24,157 nt of DNA from CALWZE01 sp964645785 (GTDB lineage: Bacteria; Bacillota; Clostridia; Oscillospirales; Ruminococcaceae), in the NCBI GenBank assembly GCA_964645785.1, contig CAZYAV010000034.1:1-24157 (forward strand), in the 5' to 3' direction. The position numbers and the translations under genes were made by a program. Of the stretch, positions 20,985 through 24,157 are shown piece after piece (the first letter of the stretch is position 1; each line of letters opens with the position of its first letter). The notes under the pieces were generated by a model. That model was not told the DNA's origin, ran no database searches, and saw only the letters and a program-made list of their open reading frames with translations.

Positions 20985-21731
20985 ATGAAAGAGAACAGAT
21001 ATGACGATCCGCAGTTTTTTCAGAAATACAGCGAGATGACCCGGTCGCAGCAGGGGCTCGCGGGCGCCGGAGAATGGCACGAGCTGCAAAAGCTGCTGCC
21101 GAATTTTCAGGACTTGTCCGTTCTGGATCTGGGCTGCGGCTACGGCTGGCACTGCAAATACGCCGCCGAGCACGGCGCGGCGCGGGTGTTGGGGACGGAT
21201 ATCTCCTGCCGGATGCTGGAAACCGCGGCTCGGCGCAACCCGGCGCCCAACATCGAATACCGCCTTGCCGCGATGGAGGAGCTGCAGCTCCCGGATGCCG
21301 GCTTTGATGTGGTTTTGAGCTCCCTTGCCATCCACTATGTGGCGGATTATCCGGCGCTGGTGCAGAAAATCAGCCGCTGGCTGCGGCCGGGCGGTTGGCT
21401 TGTTCTCTCGGTGGAGCACCCGGTGTTTACCGCTTACGGGTCGCAGGACTGGTACCGTGACGAGAGAGGAAACATCCTCCACTTTCCGGTAGATCGCTAC
21501 TTCCAGGAGGGGCAGCGAAGCGCAATCTTCCTCGGAGAGCCGGTTCAAAAATACCATCGGACGCTGACCACCTATCTGGAAACGCTTTTGGAAAATGGAT
21601 TTTGCCTGCGTCATGTCGTGGAGCCCCAGCCACCGGCGGACATGCTGGGGCTTCCCGGCATGGCGGACGAGCTGCGCCGCCCCATGATGCTGCTGATATC
21701 GGCCACAAAGAGCAGCGGTGCCTGCGGGTAA
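20985..21731 (+). CDS. Class I SAM-dependent methyltransferase
   Basis: A 248-residue cytoplasmic protein with the Rossmann-type methyltransferase fold. Motif I is VLDLGCGYGWH (46-56), the acidic residue binding the SAM ribose is Asp72 in GTDIS, motif II/III AAMEELQLPDAGFDVVLSSLAIHYV (95-119) is recognisable, and WLRPGGWLVLSVEHPVF follows as the post-III strand. The N-terminus MKENRYDDPQFFQKYSEMTRS and the HPVF/YGSQDWY segment fit the UbiE/Methyltransf_11-like group of small-molecule methyltransferases found singly in Clostridia. The substrate is unknown. AAGGAAAG lies shortly before the ATG. It is a single-gene unit after a dyad-containing promoter, with no clear terminator downstream. Confidence 0.88.
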   Translation: MKENRYDDPQFFQKYSEMTRSQQGLAGAGEWHELQKLLPNFQDLSVLDLGCGYGWHCKYAAEHGAARVLGTDISCRMLETAARRNPAPNIEYRLAAMEELQLPDAGFDVVLSSLAIHYVADYPALVQKISRWLRPGGWLVLSVEHPVFTAYGSQDWYRDERGNILHFPVDRYFQEGQRSAIFLGEPVQKYHRTLTTYLETLLENGFCLRHVVEPQPPADMLGLPGMADELRRPMMLLISATKSSGACG

Positions 21732-22909
21732 GCCGCCGGGGACGGCAAGCTGCGCAGCGGGCTGCCCAACAGGGGACGGACACGGGACAAAGCTCTTCCC
21801 CACAGCGGCGCGCACAAGCTTCGCCGGGGAATTCTTTGTGGAGTGATCTGCGCGGGACTGGCTTATTTACGCTTTGGGTTGACTGGCAGATCAGACAGGG
21901 CAAGGCTTGCCCGCTGCGGCCGCCTGCACAGAAGCTTCGCGGGACGTTTTTTCGGCGTGGTATGCGGAGTCTTGCTTTTTTGTGCGGTGAACCCGATTGG
22001 GGCGAAGCAGCGGCAGCCGCGGCTGAGCCACTGTGTGCGCCGAACTGCGCAGCGGGAGCGTATACTGCAATTTCTGCTCCCGGTGTTGTACGGAAATGCC
22101 TCCCACCGCTGTTGTAAGGCACATTGTTCCTTTATACACATCATCATTATTATTTTAATATATGATTATTTATATCATTATATTGTTTTTAAAATTATAT
22201 TTATTTCGGCACCATTTCTTTTCATAATGTTATTTACTATATTTTGCCGCAAAAACTCCGCAGCCATGACAGCTTAAACCGCATTGCGACCGTTTTCTGT
22301 CCCATACGGCTGCATGCGCCTTGATTCGCCAACCGTGTCTTTTTCTTTTGGGCTGTGGGTTTCGGCCTGCCTTATACAGCCTGCGGGTGCAGTTTCCACG
22401 GCTTAAACGGATTTTTTCGGCCGATATGCCCCATTTTCGGCCGCCGCGCTGCCAACGGCCACATCATCCACGGTTTTTGGTCGTGGTTTCCCTCCTTTCT
22501 GCTGCCGTCTTTTTCCTACAGCCGACCGCTTGGCAGCATTTCGCACAACGCTTTTTTAAATACCGAATTGCCGTTTCTATATCGGATATTTTGCTGTATT
22601 ACTAATTTTTACAATTACATATTTACTTGTATTTTCGGAATAAATAGTTTTACTTACTATTAATTCTATTTTAATTTGCAATTATATAATTATATATATA
22701 ATATTTTACATCCGTTCCCTATTATTCGACAACACAAAACCAGTTTCCCCTTTTCTTTCCACACCTCTTTTACGACATGTCCTTGCAGAATTTTATTCCG
22801 CTGTTACGGCGACAGCTGCCGGACGCAGGTTGCCCGGCGTGTTCGGCTTGGCGCGTCCCGGAATCTGGCCGGCCGGCGCCTCGGTGTGCGGCATGTTCAA
22901 AGAAATATC
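21732..22909. other. Long gene-poor region with AT-rich tracts
   Basis: About 1.2 kb with no frame I can support. The first part (21732-22130) is GC-rich and contains a short near-repeat, CACAAGCTTCGCCGGG (about 21813) and CACAGAAGCTTCGCGGG (about 21927), each followed by a T-rich stretch. From about 22135 to 22250 and 22595 to 22760 the sequence becomes very AT-rich (long A/T-only runs), unlike the rest of the window. Between them a moderately GC-rich segment has only frames without ribosome binding sites. No tRNA, insertion-sequence terminal repeats or transposase fragments are seen. Confidence 0.5.
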
Positions 22910-22946
22910 AAAAGCCCCGGATGTGTATGGTACATCCGGGGCTTTT
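22910..22946. terminator. Strong bidirectional terminator of the V-type ATPase operon
   Basis: AAAAGCCCCGGATGT (22910-22924) pairs perfectly over 15 bases with ACATCCGGGGCTTTT (22932-22946), loop of seven. On the minus strand it ends the operon 23 bases after the subunit D stop. Confidence 0.95.
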
Positions 22947-22968
22947 CCAATTATTGGATTTTACCCGA

Positions 22969-23628
22969 TCAGGAGGCCGCGGTGTTCCGGGTAGCTTCCT
23001 CACGCTCGGCGTTGAGCATGTCCTTGACCTTCATCAGGCGGGTCTGGCTGCCGCGCTCATTTTCCTCAAGCTTCATCGAGATGTAGCGGATCTGCTGCTC
23101 CATCTCGGGAATCATGACGTGTTCAAGCGCGTTGACACGCCTGCGGGTTTTCTCAATTTCGTCCGCAAGCATGTTCGCCGTTTTCTCGGTTTCGGCCAGC
23201 TCGATGAGGTCAGGCAGCAGCGCCGCCAGCTCCAGAACCGAGCCGTCCAGCTCGCTCGAGGTGAACGCGAAGCCGTAGGGCAGCTCCATCGAGCCGCCGT
23301 TGTCCAGCAGCCGGAAGGTCGGCGTCTCCACGCTCATAATGTTGCGCAGATTGGTCTTGACCTTCGCGTCACGGATCGGATAAAGCAGCGCCTCTGTGAC
23401 GGCGGTGTTGCCCATCTCCGCGCGGGCAACCGAAAAGCGGTTCATCGCGTTGGCGAGCTTCTGCTCCACCGAGGCGCGCAGCTTTTTGTTCTCCTTGACG
23501 ACCTCGATGAACCGGCGCACCATCTCGTCCCGCTTATCCTTGAGCAGCTTGTGCCCGCGGGAGGCGGTCTTGAGCCGCTTTTTGAGCCGGGTCAGCTCCA
23601 TACGGGTTGGGTTGACGAGTTTTGCCAT
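22969..23628 (-). CDS. atpD: V-type ATP synthase/ATPase subunit D (central stalk)
   Basis: A 219-residue coiled-coil protein forming the rotor shaft of the V/A-type ATPase, joining the catalytic A3B3 head to the membrane ring. The N-terminus MAKLVNPTRMELTRLKKRLK and the RGHKLLKDKRDEM segment (24-36) are diagnostic. The two ends are long charged helices (about 1-75 and 140-205) that pair as a coiled coil, and the middle is the globular part. The Glu/Arg-rich C-terminal helix is of normal length. AAGGAG lies about 10 bases before the start. It follows subunit B after 32 bases and is the last gene of the operon, with the standard order A-B-D. In anaerobes these enzymes pump H+ or Na+; the ion cannot be read from this subunit. 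Confidence 0.97.
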   Translation of the reverse strand: MAKLVNPTRMELTRLKKRLKTASRGHKLLKDKRDEMVRRFIEVVKENKKLRASVEQKLANAMNRFSVARAEMGNTAVTEALLYPIRDAKVKTNLRNIMSVETPTFRLLDNGGSMELPYGFAFTSSELDGSVLELAALLPDLIELAETEKTANMLADEIEKTRRRVNALEHVMIPEMEQQIRYISMKLEENERGSQTRLMKVKDMLNAEREEATRNTAAS

Positions 23629-23660
23629 GCGGCAGCAACTCCTTTCCTAAAAACCGGGAA

Positions 23661-24157
23661 TCAGTCGGACTCTTTTTCGGTCTCGGATACTGGCCAGTAT
23701 TTGTCCAGATACTCGTCGCGCACGCGCTTCAGCTCGGTGCGCGGCAGAATCTTGAGCAGCTTCCAGCCGAGGTCGAGCGTCTCCTCAATCGTACGGTTGG
23801 TGTTGTAGCCCTGCGAGACATATTGCAGCTCGAACTGGGTGGCAAACTCCGCATACAGCTTGTCGATCGGGGAGAGCGCCGCGTCGCCGAGGATGACCGC
23901 TAGCTCCTTCGCGTCCTTGCCGCGGGCATACGCCGAGAACAGTTGGTTCATCGTGTCCGAATGATCCTCGCGGGTCTTGCCCTTGCCGGTGCCCTTATCC
24001 TTCAGACGGGACAGGGAGGGCAGCACGTCGATCGGCGGGGTGATGCCGCGCCGGTTCAGCTCACGGGACAGGATGATCTGCCCCTCGGTGATGTACCCGG
24101 TCAGGTCGGGGATCGGGTGGGTCTTGTCGTCCTCGGGCATCGACAGGATCGGGATCT
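23661..24157 (-). CDS. atpB: V-type ATP synthase/ATPase subunit B, C-terminal part
   Basis: The frame is open to the right edge, so the N-terminal two thirds lie outside. The visible 164 residues begin IPILSMPEDDKTHPIPDLTG, the diagnostic B-subunit motif, and include YITEGQIILSRELNRRGITPPIDVLPSLSRL. This is the nucleotide-binding-fold C-terminus, with the SLSRL stretch whose Arg reaches the A/B interface site in this family. The C-terminal helical domain (GYNTNRTIEETLDLGWKLLK) is complete and ends with a charged tail. Subunit B is the non-catalytic partner of the catalytic A subunit in the head. It is co-transcribed with subunit D downstream; subunit A should lie just beyond the window. Confidence 0.97.
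   Translation of the reverse strand, partial: IPILSMPEDDKTHPIPDLTGYITEGQIILSRELNRRGITPPIDVLPSLSRLKDKGTGKGKTREDHSDTMNQLFSAYARGKDAKELAVILGDAALSPIDKLYAEFATQFELQYVSQGYNTNRTIEETLDLGWKLLKILPRTELKRVRDEYLDKYWPVSETEKESD

Noticed and set aside
21602..22277. Overlapping plus-strand frames of 144-171 codons after the methyltransferase
   Set aside because: They lack ribosome binding sites, overlap each other or the methyltransferase, and one runs into the AT-rich tract. No domain is recognisable.
22321..22663. Two overlapping frames of about 95-100 codons between the AT-rich tracts
   Set aside because: No ribosome binding site, atypical composition and no recognisable motif.

Overview
The window comes from a GC-rich Gram-positive anaerobe, most likely a Clostridia member of the Oscillospiraceae/Ruminococcaceae type. 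I infer this from strong AGGAGG-type ribosome binding sites, TTGACA/TATAAT promoters, a V-type ATPase operon, a Na+-pump decarboxylase beta subunit, a GH25 cell-wall hydrolase and the high GC content. Two runs of N (10 and 100 bases) show that it is a draft scaffold or metagenome assembly.

Layout. 1-892 is the 3' end of a GH13 alpha-amylase family enzyme. 1016-1924 is a membrane protein with a His/Cys-bearing C-terminus. 2598-3851 (minus) is a UraA-type uracil permease interrupted by an assembly gap. It is divergent from a two-gene unit (4176-5742) coding a small OadG-like membrane protein with a degenerate biotinyl-like domain and the OadB/GcdB beta subunit. 6211-8247 is a membrane-anchored GH25 lysozyme with a Pro-Glu-Thr spacer. 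8388-9173 is a zinc-dependent phospholipase C family protein. 9292-9555 is an 87-residue protein resembling only the extreme C-terminus of anaerobic ribonucleotide reductase.

9703-14814 is a complete branched-chain amino acid ABC transporter operon (binding protein, two permeases, two ATPases). Its roughly 290-base leader carries a promoter, a 34-codon reading frame in which 16 residues are Ile, Leu or Val, and an intrinsic terminator just before the binding-protein gene. This looks like an ilv/leu-style leader-peptide attenuator controlling a transporter, and is the most interesting signal in the window.

A small two-helix membrane protein follows (14875-15111), then about 780 bases without genes but rich in palindromes, including two 90-base near-identical repeat units and a structured segment with terminators on both strands. 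On the minus strand 15896-18195 codes an ABC-2 type exporter (permease plus ATPase, ATGA overlap). Divergent from it are two paralogous genes (18422-20099): a lipoprotein, and a two-helix protein carrying the same extracellular domain plus a cytoplasmic domain. 20985-21731 is a SAM-dependent methyltransferase with a dyad in its promoter. 21732-22909 has no gene I can support and contains strikingly AT-rich tracts. The window ends with V-type ATPase subunits D and B (minus strand, B truncated by the window edge).

Functional links: the beta-subunit pump and the V-type ATPase are both ion-translocating energy systems, possibly sharing Na+ (inference only). The remaining units are independent transcription units bounded by clear terminators.
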